This document shows positions 9,880 to 20,200 of a stretch of DNA of 64,000 nucleotides, one piece after another. Position 1 is the first letter of the stretch. The number at the start of each line of letters is the position of its first letter. Source of the DNA: Roseobacter sp. (GTDB lineage: Bacteria > Pseudomonadota > Alphaproteobacteria > Rhodobacterales > Rhodobacteraceae); NCBI GenBank assembly GCA_015665415.1, contig JADFAE010000013.1, forward strand, positions 215,066-279,065. Reading direction: 5' to 3'. The position numbers were made by a program, and so were the translations under genes. The notes beneath the pieces were generated by a model. It saw only the letters and a program-made list of their open reading frames with translations. It was not told the DNA's origin and made no database searches.

Positions 9880-10917
9880 TTACTGCGCCAGTCGCTGATT
9901 GAATTCCTCAATGTTTCTAATGCGGTCGCGGCTAAGCGGATGGCTGGAGCGCCAGTCGCTCTTGCCGTCATAGGACTTGATTGCCTCGAAAAAGCGTTGC
10001 AGGCCGGTGCTGGAAAAACCGGCCTGTTCAATCAGATGCAGCGCATAGCTATCCGCATCCAGCTCATGTCGACGAGAAAAGGAAAGGTTGATCACCGTCT
10101 GACCTTCCAGAGCGATACTGTCCAGGATTGGCCCGACATCGCCGGCAACCAGTGCGATCAGAAGGTAGATGGACAGGGAGTGATAGAGCTGTTTGAGACT
10201 GTGATTTTCGGCCACATGGCCGATTTCATGGGCCAGAACACCGGCGATCAGATCCGGGTCATCACCAAATTGCGTGACCAGATCGTCGGTCAGGATGAGA
10301 GTGCCCCCGGGCAGGGCCAGGGCGTTTGGACCTGCGCCTGGGAGAGCGCGGAATTTGAGAACGATGTCACGACCTGGCAGATCCACATGGCGCAAAAGCT
10401 GTTGCATCAGTTCTTGCTGTTTTGCGCGCTGGTCCAGCGACAACTTGCTGTCTTTGGCCATGATCAAGTCAAGTGAGGCCAGAGTAGAGCTGTCAATCTG
10501 GCGTACCATATTGTCAGGGGTCATCCAGACCGCCAGAGCCACCAGTACGGGCAGCCCCCACTTCCAGACCATAAAGATGGCGCCAAGGGCGGCGGCAATC
10601 ACCAGGCCAAGACGGGGGCTGAAAATCTCGAAATGACGCAGCAGGCGACTGCTCAGGGGCTCTTGCAGGATGATGGAGACCTGCGGATCTTCGGTTTGAA
10701 ACATCCATTGGTCTGAAAAATGAACATTGCGCGGGCCAGTGCCGACCGGGGCATCAAATCGGACGTCATTGCGAGGCACGCGGGACAGAACCTTGTTGGT
10801 GTCCGGATCTATCAGGTAGATCGTGTCTGGCGTGGCTGTGAGTTCGGCGGTGACAAAGGTAGAGGAGCCGGGCGCAAAGGCCCGACCCCTGACTTTTGAA
10901 TTTGGAGGATGGCTCAA
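9880..10917 (-). CDS. M48 family metalloprotease, membrane-anchored
   Basis: HEIGH zinc motif (GVLAHEIGHVAENHSLKQ) plus N-terminal hydrophobic segments. Confidence 0.88.
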   Translation of the reverse strand: MSHPPNSKVRGRAFAPGSSTFVTAELTATPDTIYLIDPDTNKVLSRVPRNDVRFDAPVGTGPRNVHFSDQWMFQTEDPQVSIILQEPLSSRLLRHFEIFSPRLGLVIAAALGAIFMVWKWGLPVLVALAVWMTPDNMVRQIDSSTLASLDLIMAKDSKLSLDQRAKQQELMQQLLRHVDLPGRDIVLKFRALPGAGPNALALPGGTLILTDDLVTQFGDDPDLIAGVLAHEIGHVAENHSLKQLYHSLSIYLLIALVAGDVGPILDSIALEGQTVINLSFSRRHELDADSYALHLIEQAGFSSTGLQRFFEAIKSYDGKSDWRSSHPLSRDRIRNIEEFNQRLAQ

Positions 10918-11963
10918 ATCGAGAGACCCAGATCGATCCCTTCGATATCCGAATAGGCATCCCCAACCGCATTGGTGTCGCTGATGATCTCACCGGTGAA
11001 CTCTTCCAGAGTGCCATTGGGCAGCAGGGCGGTGTTCTGTGCCATGTAGCGATGCATGCGCACCTGTGCCCAGGGCAGCATCAATCCGGCGGTGCAGATG
11101 ACGGCCAGTGCATTGGTCAGCGCAAGCCATAGCATAGCGCCTGCCGAGATGGTGGAGCGAAAACCGTGTTGCTTGGGGCCCAAAGTGGTCGCCGCATAAA
11201 CGATGTTGCGCAGCATCGTGACGTAGATGATCCCACCCAAAATAAGCACCACCAGAAGAAAGATATATCCAACCGTCATCACGGTGACGATTTCACTTTG
11301 AGAACTAGCACCAGGTGCCTGGGTGAGAGCCATGATGCTGGGGATGACGTAGAACCCGTAGCCAACCATCCCGATAACGCCAAAGACAACCGCTACAAGA
11401 AAGGCCTTGTAGAAAGGGCCAATGGTGCTGTCGAAGTGAAAACGGGTCTTACCCAGGCTGTGCCCATTGATACCAAAGCGCTGGACTGCCCGTTCCAAAA
11501 AGGGGAAGGCGGTGTAAAGGCTGAGGCCGACAAGGATCGGAATGCCCATGTAGACCCGGTAAGCATCCCCGGTTTCCCCATCAAAATTGAACCGCACATT
11601 GCCCCAGCTGCTGTTGCGTGCGTTGAACTTGGCGCTGCGTACAATCAGGATCGGCATGCAGATCAGCACCGCCAGAATGATGACAAGGGCCAGAGGTGGG
11701 GCAAAGGCCGCACTCAGCGCATAGGCAAACAGCGCAGCAATCACGATCAGGCGGCCAATCAGGATTTGTTTGCCAGTGGCGTGATAATCAAAGTTGCGCC
11801 CGGCTACCCAGGTGTTCTGGTAAAAATACTTCTTGGTGCGGACCTTGGCCCAGGCTGAGTAAATTCCCAGGGTGAGAACCGACAACAACAGATTGACGAT
11901 CCAGATACCGAACCACTCACCTGCCTTGCCACGAAATTCAAAATCTTCCTGTGACGACATCAT
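10914..11963 (-). CDS. DUF898 / YjgN family membrane protein
   Basis: Multi-TM; FEFRGKAGEWFGIWIVNLLLSVLTLGIYSAWAKVRTKKYFYQNTWVAG; 4-nt overlap with the M48 gene. Confidence 0.85.
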   Translation of the reverse strand: MMSSQEDFEFRGKAGEWFGIWIVNLLLSVLTLGIYSAWAKVRTKKYFYQNTWVAGRNFDYHATGKQILIGRLIVIAALFAYALSAAFAPPLALVIILAVLICMPILIVRSAKFNARNSSWGNVRFNFDGETGDAYRVYMGIPILVGLSLYTAFPFLERAVQRFGINGHSLGKTRFHFDSTIGPFYKAFLVAVVFGVIGMVGYGFYVIPSIMALTQAPGASSQSEIVTVMTVGYIFLLVVLILGGIIYVTMLRNIVYAATTLGPKQHGFRSTISAGAMLWLALTNALAVICTAGLMLPWAQVRMHRYMAQNTALLPNGTLEEFTGEIISDTNAVGDAYSDIEGIDLGLSI

Positions 11964-12059
11964 AAAACTCCAGAATAACAATGCGACGAGGGGTAATTCT
12001 GAGGTTGAAATCAGTAAAGGTAGCTGTGCCTCTAAGTTGCTCGTATCCTCTGCGTGTTG

Positions 12060-12098
12060 CAAAAAAGGGCCACACCCAATGAGGTGCAGCCCTTTAAA
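12060..12098 (-). terminator. Intrinsic terminator after argG
   Basis: Minus strand AAAGGGCTGCACC-TCATTG-GGTGTGGCCCTTTTTT. Confidence 0.85.
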
Positions 12099-12118
12099 AT
12101 TTCTTTTTCCAGAAGCTC

Positions 12119-13345
12119 TTACTTCTTCAGGCGACGCTCGCGGGCGGCCAACAGCTTCAGACGCAGCGCGTTGAGCTGGATAAAGCCCGCCGCATCGGTC
12201 TGGTCATAGGCGCCGGCATCTTCTTCGAAGGTCACATGGGCCTCAGAGTACAGCGTATGATCGGACCAGCGGCCAACACAGGTGGCAGAGCCCTTGTAGA
12301 GCTTCAGACGGACGGTGCCGGTGACATGGGTCTGGCTGGCGTCGATGGCGGCCTGCAGCATTTCGCGTTCTGGCGAGTACCAGAACCCATTGTAGATCAG
12401 CTCTGCGTATTTTGGCATCAGCTCATCTTTGAGGTGCATCGCGCCGCGGTCCATGGTGATGCTCTCGATACCACGGTGGGCTTCCAGCAGTAGGGTGCCG
12501 CCGGGGGTCTCGTAGATGCCGCGCGACTTCATGCCAACAAAGCGACCTTCAACCAGGTCGAGACGACCACAGCCGTGTTTGCCGCCATATTCATTGAGCT
12601 TGGTCAGGATCGTGGCGGGTGACATCGCCTCGCCATTGATGCTGACGGCATCACCCTTTTCAAAGCCGATTTCGATGAACTCGGGCTCATTTGGGGCGTC
12701 TTCGGGGTTCACGGTGCGCTGATAGACGTAATCGGGAGCCGCGACCGCTGGATCTTCCAGAACCTTGCCCTCAGAGGAGGTGTGCAACAGGTTGGCATCG
12801 ACCGAGAAGGGCGCTTCGCCGCGCTTGTCCTTGGCAACGGGGATCTGGTTCGCCTCAGCGAATTCCAGCAGACGGGTGCGCGAGGTCAGATCCCATTCGC
12901 GCCAGGGTGCGATCACCTTGATGTCGGGGTTCAGCGCATAGGCGGCCAGTTCAAAACGAACCTGATCATTGCCCTTGCCGGTGGCGCCATGGGCGACCGC
13001 ATCGGCACCGGTGGCTTCGGCGATCTCAACCAGACGTTTGGAGATCAGCGGACGGGCAATCGAGGTGCCCAGCAGGTAGAGACCCTCATAGACCGCATTG
13101 GCGCGGAACATCGGGAAGACAAAATCGCGCACAAACTCTTCGCGCACGTCTTCGATATAGATGTTTTCCGGCTTGATGCCGAGCATCTCAGCCTTTTTGC
13201 GGGCGGGCTCCAACTCTTCACCCTGGCCGAGATCGGCGGTGAAGGTGACAACTTCGCAGCCATATTCGGTTTGCAGCCATTTCAGGATGATAGAGGTATC
13301 AAGGCCACCGGAATAGGCCAGCACAACTTTCTTGGGCGCGGACAT
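12119..13345 (-). CDS. argG: Argininosuccinate synthase
   Basis: [25 protein letters not shown]; full-length conserved sequence. Confidence 0.97.
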   Translation of the reverse strand: MSAPKKVVLAYSGGLDTSIILKWLQTEYGCEVVTFTADLGQGEELEPARKKAEMLGIKPENIYIEDVREEFVRDFVFPMFRANAVYEGLYLLGTSIARPLISKRLVEIAEATGADAVAHGATGKGNDQVRFELAAYALNPDIKVIAPWREWDLTSRTRLLEFAEANQIPVAKDKRGEAPFSVDANLLHTSSEGKVLEDPAVAAPDYVYQRTVNPEDAPNEPEFIEIGFEKGDAVSINGEAMSPATILTKLNEYGGKHGCGRLDLVEGRFVGMKSRGIYETPGGTLLLEAHRGIESITMDRGAMHLKDELMPKYAELIYNGFWYSPEREMLQAAIDASQTHVTGTVRLKLYKGSATCVGRWSDHTLYSEAHVTFEEDAGAYDQTDAAGFIQLNALRLKLLAARERRLKK

Positions 13346-13486
13346 GGAATTTCCTCTCAGGACAGATCGACTGGGCGATAGCCGGTTTCGCACGTGAGGG
13401 CAAGCTTTGCTGGGGTTTTCATTCAAAGCGTGCTCGCTTAGCGTGCGACCAAATTGACGCATTCATTTGAAGGGTAGTTGGGCGCG

Positions 13487-14212
13487 ATGGGCTGGAAGAT
13501 ATTTTCTCACTCGGTGTTTTTGCTGAACCATAATTTGAAGGATGCCCTGCGCATTTCTTCGCCGCTGATTGTGGCCATGGTTCTGAACCTCGTGTTGGGC
13601 GGGGCCATGGCCATCGATAACCTTGAAATTGGGCAATCGCCAAACACGGGGGCGAACCTGTTGCTGCAGCTTCTGACAGGGATTGCCGGTCTGTGGGTTG
13701 CCGTGGCCTGGCACCGATTTGTGCTGCTGGAAGAACACGGTGGCAGCCTGCCGAATTTTCATGGCGCGCGCATGTTATCCTATTTCTTTGTCATTTTGCT
13801 GATGACAGTGGTTCTGGCCGTTGTAGGCGCCGTAGCAGGCGGCGTAGCGGGTATGCTCTTTGGCAGTTTTACACCGCTGTTTTTGGTTGTGCTTCTAGGG
13901 ATAGCTGTTTCAGCGATGTGGATCTTTTACCGTTTGTCTCCCCTTCTACCTGCTGCTGCATTGGGGAAATCCATGGGGGTAAAACAGGCCTGGGAGGCGA
14001 CCTCTCGTATCTCTGGAGCAGTTCTGGCTGCCGCTTTGTTGCTGATCTTTTTCAGCCTTCTCAGTGGCGCTGCCGCAGCCTTGGTCATGTTCCAGGTCAG
14101 CGTTCTGATTGGCGTGGTCATGATAGGTGTTTTGCAATGGGCCTATACCATGGTGGGCATCAGCATTCTGACCACCATTTACGGCATCGCCATTGAAGGC
14201 CGCGATATCTGA
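13487..14212 (+). CDS. Multi-spanning membrane protein (paralogue of next gene)
   Basis: ~242 aa hydrophobic; shares WKI..HS.FLL.HN, W.AVAWHRFVLL, FYRLSP.LPAAA.G and ILTTIYG with 14283..15011. Confidence 0.75.
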   Translation: MGWKIFSHSVFLLNHNLKDALRISSPLIVAMVLNLVLGGAMAIDNLEIGQSPNTGANLLLQLLTGIAGLWVAVAWHRFVLLEEHGGSLPNFHGARMLSYFFVILLMTVVLAVVGAVAGGVAGMLFGSFTPLFLVVLLGIAVSAMWIFYRLSPLLPAAALGKSMGVKQAWEATSRISGAVLAAALLLIFFSLLSGAAAALVMFQVSVLIGVVMIGVLQWAYTMVGISILTTIYGIAIEGRDI

Positions 14213-14282
14213 TCGCCTTTGACCTTCGTCACTCGGTCTTTGGTTAAAGGAGCCAGTTCAAAACCAGTTTAAGGAAATTGCC

Positions 14283-15011
14283 ATGATCAGTTGGAAAATT
14301 ATCGTCCATTCCCTGTTCCTGCTCCGGCATAATTTCAGCGAGGCCTTTCGGGTTTTTGCGCCTTTGGGGGCTGCGATGGGCCTGGGGCTCTATATTGGCG
14401 GGCCGGATCTGATTAGAAGCCTTCATTCTGGTTTCACTGCGCAGGGCTCGATGCATCACGTGATGTTGCTGGTCTGCACCTTTTTTGCGATCTGGGCGGC
14501 GGTCGCCTGGCATCGCTTTGTCTTGCTGCAGGAGCGCGGCGGCGCCTTTCCAGCGTTTCATCCCAGGTTGATGGTGGTCTATTTTGGCAAGAGCCTGTTG
14601 GTGCTGGGCTGCGCGCTTTTTGCCTGCGTGATCATCGGCTTTGTGGTTATCGCCTATAGTCGCCAGGTGGATGTGTTGTTCTTTGCCGGAATGGCAGCGG
14701 CCTGGGCAACGGGGCTGTGGCTGTTTTACCGCCTGTCCCCGGTACTGCCAGCTGCGGCGATGGGCTATCCAATGCGGCTGGAACAGGCCTGGAGAGCCAC
14801 CGCCGGCAAATCGGCCGCACTGTTTCTTGTTGGTTTGCTGCTGATGGTCTGCCATCTGCTGGGCTCGGCCGCGGTGATCATCTTCTTTGCCGAGATCCAC
14901 AGGCTGGTCGGAGCCGGGCTGTTTGTCATGGTGCAATTGATCAGTTTGACCTGGGGGCTGTGCATCCTCACCACCATCTATGGCGTTACGGTTGAAGGCC
15001 GCGAAATCTGA
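14283..15011 (+). CDS. Multi-spanning membrane protein (paralogue of previous gene)
   Basis: 242 aa; tandem paralogue with the same motif set, both ending EGR(D/E)I. Confidence 0.75.
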   Translation: MISWKIIVHSLFLLRHNFSEAFRVFAPLGAAMGLGLYIGGPDLIRSLHSGFTAQGSMHHVMLLVCTFFAIWAAVAWHRFVLLQERGGAFPAFHPRLMVVYFGKSLLVLGCALFACVIIGFVVIAYSRQVDVLFFAGMAAAWATGLWLFYRLSPVLPAAAMGYPMRLEQAWRATAGKSAALFLVGLLLMVCHLLGSAAVIIFFAEIHRLVGAGLFVMVQLISLTWGLCILTTIYGVTVEGREI

Positions 15012-15164
15012 CTAGGCACAACAGGTGCGGCCCCTGCTTCCCTGCGCTTTCTGGCTTTCTGTTGAGCAGCGCTGGACCGGGCGCTCCGGTCGATTTGTGT
15101 ATTCTTCGGTATGCTTTGATTCTGCCCTCTTGCCATGTCGGCGGGCTTGCGCCACTCAAGGGAT

Positions 15165-16391
15165 ATGACTGATTTTATGACCCAGGCCCGTGCGGCCGAG
15201 GCGGCGATGCGCGATGTGTTTCCGCCCACGCCGCTGCAGAAAAACGTGCACTTGTCCGAACGATTTGAGGCCGAGATCTACCTCAAGCGTGAAGACCTGA
15301 GCCCGGTGCGCTCTTACAAGATCCGCGGCGCGTATAACGCCATGCGCAAGCAGGCGGATCAGGCCCTGTTTGTCTGTGCTTCGGCGGGCAATCACGCCCA
15401 GGGCGTCGCCTTCATGTGCAAGCACATGGGCAAGCGCGGCGTGATCTTCATGCCGGTGACCACGCCGCAGCAGAAGATCCAGAAAACCCGGATGTTTGGC
15501 GGCGATAATGTCGAGATCCATCTGATTGGCGACTATTTCGACGATACATTGGCAGCGGCCCAGGATTGGTGCACGCGCGAAGGCGGGCATTTTCTGTCAC
15601 CCTTTGATGATGCGGATGTGATCGAAGGTCAGGCCTCGATCGCGGTGGAAATTGAGGCTCAGCTGGGGCGAGTGCCTGATCACGTCATCCTGCCGGTGGG
15701 CGGCGGTGGTATGTCTGCGGGTGTGACCAGTTGGTTTGGGGACAGGGCGCATTGCTTGTATGTGGAGCCCGAAGGCGGCGCCTGCCTGCGCGCCGCCTTG
15801 AAAGTCGGCAAACCTGTGGCCCTGGATCATGTCGACACCTTTGTGGATGGGGCCGCGGTGGGACGGCTGGGCGCGCTCCCCTTTGAAGCGTTGAAACATG
15901 TGCCGCTGCCGGATGTTCTGGCGCTGTCCGAGGATCGCGTCTGCGCCACCATGATCGAGATGCTGAATGTCGAAGGAATCGTGTTGGAACCCGCCGGAGC
16001 ACTGGCGATTGAGGCGCTGGGCGATGTGCGCTCCTGGATTCGCGGCAAGACGGTTGTCTGCCTCACTTCGGGGGGGAATTTTGACTTTGAGCGTCTGCCA
16101 GAGGTGAAAGAACGCGCCTTGCGATATTCTGGGGTTAAAAAATATTTCCTGCTGCGGTTGCCGCAACGTCCCGGCGCCTTGAAGGATTTTCTCGCGATTC
16201 TGGGACCTGAAGACGACATCGCCCGTTTTGAATACCTGAAGAAATCCGCCCGAAACTTTGGCTCTGTGCTGATCGGGATCGAGACCAAACGCCCCGAGAA
16301 TTTTGTCGATCTGTTTGAACGGCTAGAAGCAGCTGGCATGGCCTATACGGACATCACCAGTGATGAGACCCTGGCCCAGTTCCTGATCTGA
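15165..16391 (+). CDS. ilvA: Threonine dehydratase (ACT-like regulatory C-terminus)
   Basis: LKREDLSPVRSYKIRGAYNAM PLP lysine motif; GGGGMSAG; C-terminal regulatory region. Confidence 0.93.
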   Translation: MTDFMTQARAAEAAMRDVFPPTPLQKNVHLSERFEAEIYLKREDLSPVRSYKIRGAYNAMRKQADQALFVCASAGNHAQGVAFMCKHMGKRGVIFMPVTTPQQKIQKTRMFGGDNVEIHLIGDYFDDTLAAAQDWCTREGGHFLSPFDDADVIEGQASIAVEIEAQLGRVPDHVILPVGGGGMSAGVTSWFGDRAHCLYVEPEGGACLRAALKVGKPVALDHVDTFVDGAAVGRLGALPFEALKHVPLPDVLALSEDRVCATMIEMLNVEGIVLEPAGALAIEALGDVRSWIRGKTVVCLTSGGNFDFERLPEVKERALRYSGVKKYFLLRLPQRPGALKDFLAILGPEDDIARFEYLKKSARNFGSVLIGIETKRPENFVDLFERLEAAGMAYTDITSDETLAQFLI

Positions 16392-16586
16392 GGCTGAAGC
16401 AGGCGCAGTTCGGGTAAGGCCGAGCCGATGCATGGGCTGAGACAAACTGAGGGACAACGCAGACATTTATTCGGTGGCTGATAGGAGGAGGTTGTCGGTC
16501 TCGAGGTCTGCCGAATATAGGTGGTAAATATCTGTAAATAATTAATATTTGAAGGAAGGCACCTCTCTCTCGCGCGCATGACAGTG

Positions 16587-16910
16587 CTATTTCAAGTTCG
16601 GAAGATCCGCCAGAAAACGCTGCTTTGAGGTTTCGAATTTGTCCAGAATTTCGGCCAGATCGACGCCTTGGGCATCGCCCTCAGCAGATTGACGCTCTCC
16701 GATCTGGCAGAGTTGGGAGAAATCTTCAAAGCCCAGATTAAGAGCGCTGCCCTTGAGGAAATGCAGATCCTGTTCCAACTGACTGCGGTCACCGCTGCGC
16801 AGCTTGCCGACCACTTCTTCAACTTCCTCCAGGAATAGCTCGACAACTTCGGAAAAGTCGTCCGGTCCGATTTCGTCCTTCAGTTCCTTTACACGGGGCC
16901 AGTCAATCAT
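16587..16910 (-). CDS. Hpt (histidine phosphotransfer) domain protein
   Basis: HFLKGSALNLGF Hpt motif; small single-domain protein. Confidence 0.85.
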   Translation of the reverse strand: MIDWPRVKELKDEIGPDDFSEVVELFLEEVEEVVGKLRSGDRSQLEQDLHFLKGSALNLGFEDFSQLCQIGERQSAEGDAQGVDLAEILDKFETSKQRFLADLPNLK

Positions 16911-17073
16911 CGTACCGTTCCTATTTCCCTTCAGCATGAGAAGGACTCTTAGGTTGTATGTAGTAAATTTATGGTGAAAAACGGAGATCGAGATAAATTT
17001 TAGAGTTCATAACCTGTTAAAGGTCTATCCCGATAGTGTCTGATGTAACGAGACCAATACAATTTTTGATGAG

Positions 17074-18354
17074 GTGCCGAGGGTGCTGCCAGACAGTTCA
17101 TTGGACAATGAGGAGCACGCCGTGAGCGGGTCGATCAGCCGTGTGTTGGTTGTCGATGATAGCCGTTTGCAGCGGCGTATTCTTGTCGCCTCTCTCAAGA
17201 AGTGGGGATTTGAAGTTGTCGAGGCTGAGAGCGGCGAAGTGGCGATGGAAATTTGCCAGCAGGATCCGCCAGATCTGATCCTCAGCGATTGGATGATGCC
17301 GGGCATGAACGGGCTGGAATTTTGCCAAGCCTTCCGGGAACAATCCAAAGACAATTACGCCTATTTCATTCTGCTGACCTCCAAAAGCGAGAAAAACGAA
17401 ATTGCTGAGGGGCTGGATGCCGGGGCCGATGATTTTCTGACCAAACCGGTCAGTTCGGATGAGCTGCGCGCCCGGATTTCTGCTGGGGAGCGCATTCTGC
17501 GGATGCAGCGAGAGCTGTCTGAGAAAAACCGCATCGTCTCGGATACGCTTGACGAGTTGCAGCGCGTCTACGATGCCATCGACAAGGATCTGATCCAGGC
17601 GCGCAAGATTCAGGAATCGCTGGTGCCTGAACTGTCGCGGGATTTTGGCTCCTCCACGGTCAGCCTGCTGTTGAAGCCCTGTGGTCATATCGGCGGTGAT
17701 CTGGTGGGCATGTTCTGTCCCGGGGTGAACAGGATCGGATTTTATTCCATCGATGTTTCGGGCCATGGCATTACCTCGGCGATGATGACTGCGCGCTTGG
17801 GGGGCTATTTGTCCTCGACCTATTTCGACCAGAATGTCGGGATGGAGCGTAGGTTCAACCGGTTCTATGCCCTGCGCCAACCGGAAGAAGTGGCGCGGTT
17901 GCTGAATGCGCGGCTGATCGCGGATACCGGTATCGAAGAATATTTCACCATGGCCTATTGCATTGTCGACCTGCGCAGTGGTGTGCTGAAGATGGTGCAG
18001 GCTGGCCATCCACATCCGCTGCTGTTGCGTCGGGATGGCAGTGTCGAGTTCCTAGGCAAGGGCGGAGTGCCCATCGGTCTGGTCCCGGATATTGGCTATA
18101 GCCAGGTCGAGGTCAGTCTCGAAAAAGGCGACCGGCTGTTGCTTTATTCCGATGGCTTCACCGAAGCGCGGTTGGAAAATGGCGAAATGCTGGAATCTGA
18201 AGGGTTGCTGGATCTGATCGAGAAATGTGACTCTCGTCAGAGCGGCAAGGAATTCCTGGATGATCTCTATTGGAATCTCACCCAGATCATGTCGCAAGAA
18301 CATGGGCTCGAGGATGATATTTCTGCCACCCTGTTCGAATATGAAGGTCCCTGA
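17074..18354 (+). CDS. Response regulator with PP2C/SpoIIE-type serine phosphatase output domain
   Basis: REC (VLVVDDSRLQRR...LILSDWMMPGMNG...TKP) followed by PP2C (GGDLVG...IDVSGHGITSAMMTARL...LLYSDGFTEA). Confidence 0.92.
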   Translation: MPRVLPDSSLDNEEHAVSGSISRVLVVDDSRLQRRILVASLKKWGFEVVEAESGEVAMEICQQDPPDLILSDWMMPGMNGLEFCQAFREQSKDNYAYFILLTSKSEKNEIAEGLDAGADDFLTKPVSSDELRARISAGERILRMQRELSEKNRIVSDTLDELQRVYDAIDKDLIQARKIQESLVPELSRDFGSSTVSLLLKPCGHIGGDLVGMFCPGVNRIGFYSIDVSGHGITSAMMTARLGGYLSSTYFDQNVGMERRFNRFYALRQPEEVARLLNARLIADTGIEEYFTMAYCIVDLRSGVLKMVQAGHPHPLLLRRDGSVEFLGKGGVPIGLVPDIGYSQVEVSLEKGDRLLLYSDGFTEARLENGEMLESEGLLDLIEKCDSRQSGKEFLDDLYWNLTQIMSQEHGLEDDISATLFEYEGP

Positions 18355-18675
18355 GGTCCCCAACGGCCAGATGTTGGGGGCAAGTTTGCTGCCAAAGAAG
18401 CGCTCTGTGAATAGATCTGCGGAGAAGGTCTCGTAGGGCTCCCGCCAATCGCCAGGTTTTCTAAAGAAAATCTGCTCTTGTTGGGCCTGGCAGCCCGCTG
18501 CGCGGGCTGCGGTCACACAGTATTCTACCTGGTTTCGACAATTTTCTGGTCTTGCTAGGGAAAGCTGCAGCACCACGCTTAGGCGTGGTGCCATGCCCAA
18601 CCCTGTTGAATGGCGTCAGCCATTGCAAAAAGGGGCGGGAGCCATTCGCAGACGGCTCAGTCCGGGCAAACCAGC

Positions 18676-19149
18676 TTAGGCATTGGCAAAATAGCGCAAG
18701 GCAAAACTGCGATCCCCCGAGTTTCCAAGGTTTTTGATGGCTGCACCCGGATCCATCCATAGGGCCTGATGTAGGCTCTCGCTTGGGGGGCCAAGGCGTC
18801 GCACAGGCCGTGCAACGTAGATATGGCAGAGCTTTTCCGCCCAGAGATTATATTCCGGCATGAAGGTATAACGCCGGAAGGCCCCCAGCTTTTTGGGGGC
18901 AGAGATCGACCATCCGGTCTCTTCAAAAACCTCGCGGTGCAGGGCGGGCAGGGGCGATTCTCCGGGATCAATGCCGCCTCCGGGCAGCTGGATCTCGGGG
19001 CCTGGTTCCAACTGACAGGTGACCAGCAGCTGCCCGTTGCGAGGCAAGAGCGCATAGACCCCTGGCCGTAGATGATATTTCTGCCCGCGCCGCGGTTGTT
19101 CGCCAAATCGCTTGATCCCGAATTGTCTGATCACAGACGCCCCCTTCAC
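18676..19149 (-). CDS. NUDIX hydrolase
   Basis: NUDIX box GGGIDPGESPLPALHREVFEETGW. Confidence 0.9.
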   Translation of the reverse strand: MKGASVIRQFGIKRFGEQPRRGQKYHLRPGVYALLPRNGQLLVTCQLEPGPEIQLPGGGIDPGESPLPALHREVFEETGWSISAPKKLGAFRRYTFMPEYNLWAEKLCHIYVARPVRRLGPPSESLHQALWMDPGAAIKNLGNSGDRSFALRYFANA

Positions 19150-19210
19150 TCCAACGCGTAAAATCCTATATAGGCTCGATATGCCAACCTCCGGCGTTTA
19201 AGGAAACCCC

Positions 19211-20200
19211 ATGACTCTTGGATCAAAAATCACATGGGACGATACCGTCCTGCCCTTTCAGCTTGATGCCTCGGATATGCGTGGCCGTGTGGTGCGGCTG
19301 GATTCGGCGCTTGATGGCATCCTGAAACAGCACAATTACCCACCGCAGGTCGAGGCCCTGGTGGCCGAGATGGCGCTGCTGACAGCCCTGATTGGTCAGA
19401 CGATCAAGCTGCGTTGGAAACTGTCGTTGCAGGTGCAGTCCAAAGGACCGGTGCGGATGATCGCCACCGATTATTACGCGCCTCAGACCGAGGGGGAGCC
19501 CGCGCGCATTCGTGCTTATGCCAGCTATGACGCGGAGCGGCTGACGGATGCCGCGCCCTTTGATCAGGTTGGTGAGGGGTATTTTGCGGTGATGGTGGAT
19601 CAGGGCGAAGGCTCCAAACCCTATCAGGGGATTGCGGCCTTGGATGGGCCCTCCCTGTCGGCCTGTGCCGGGGCCTATTTTGCCCAATCCGAGCAGCTGC
19701 CCACTGTCTTTACCCTGAGCTTTGGAAAATCCTCCAGCCCAGGTGTTGCCGAACATTGGCGCGCAGGTGGCGTTATGCTGCAGCATATGCCCAAAGCCTC
19801 ACCTTTTGTTGCCTCGGACAGCGAAGGCAATGGCAGCACCCTGCAGCCTGAGGATCTGCTGGAGGGCGAAGCCGAGGAAAACTGGAATCGCGTCAACACC
19901 CTGCTGAGCACGGTAGATGAGCTGGAGCTGATCGGTCCGTCAATCACCCCGTCCCAACTCTTGCTGCGCCTGTTTCACGAGGAACAGCCACGGGTTTATG
20001 ATGCCCAAGCCGTTCATTTTGGCTGCACCTGTTCTGAGGATCGTGTCCGCCAAAGCCTGTCGATCTATTCGGCCAAGGACATCGCAACCATGACCACCGA
20101 GGACGGGCGCGTCACTGCTGATTGCCAGTTCTGCAGTGCCCATTACGATCTGGACCCTGCGACAGTTGGCTTTGAAGCGGAAACCGCATCGGGTGAGTGA
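19211..20200 (+). CDS. hslO: Hsp33 redox-regulated chaperone
   Basis: 329 aa; C-terminal zinc-binding CxC...CxxC (FGCTCSEDRV...DCQFCSAHY). Confidence 0.93.
   Translation: MTLGSKITWDDTVLPFQLDASDMRGRVVRLDSALDGILKQHNYPPQVEALVAEMALLTALIGQTIKLRWKLSLQVQSKGPVRMIATDYYAPQTEGEPARIRAYASYDAERLTDAAPFDQVGEGYFAVMVDQGEGSKPYQGIAALDGPSLSACAGAYFAQSEQLPTVFTLSFGKSSSPGVAEHWRAGGVMLQHMPKASPFVASDSEGNGSTLQPEDLLEGEAEENWNRVNTLLSTVDELELIGPSITPSQLLLRLFHEEQPRVYDAQAVHFGCTCSEDRVRQSLSIYSAKDIATMTTEDGRVTADCQFCSAHYDLDPATVGFEAETASGE

Noticed and set aside
13419-13463. Possible argG leader peptide [15 protein letters not shown] (minus strand)
   Set aside because: No Shine-Dalgarno, only two Arg codons, and no terminator/antiterminator pair seen before argG.
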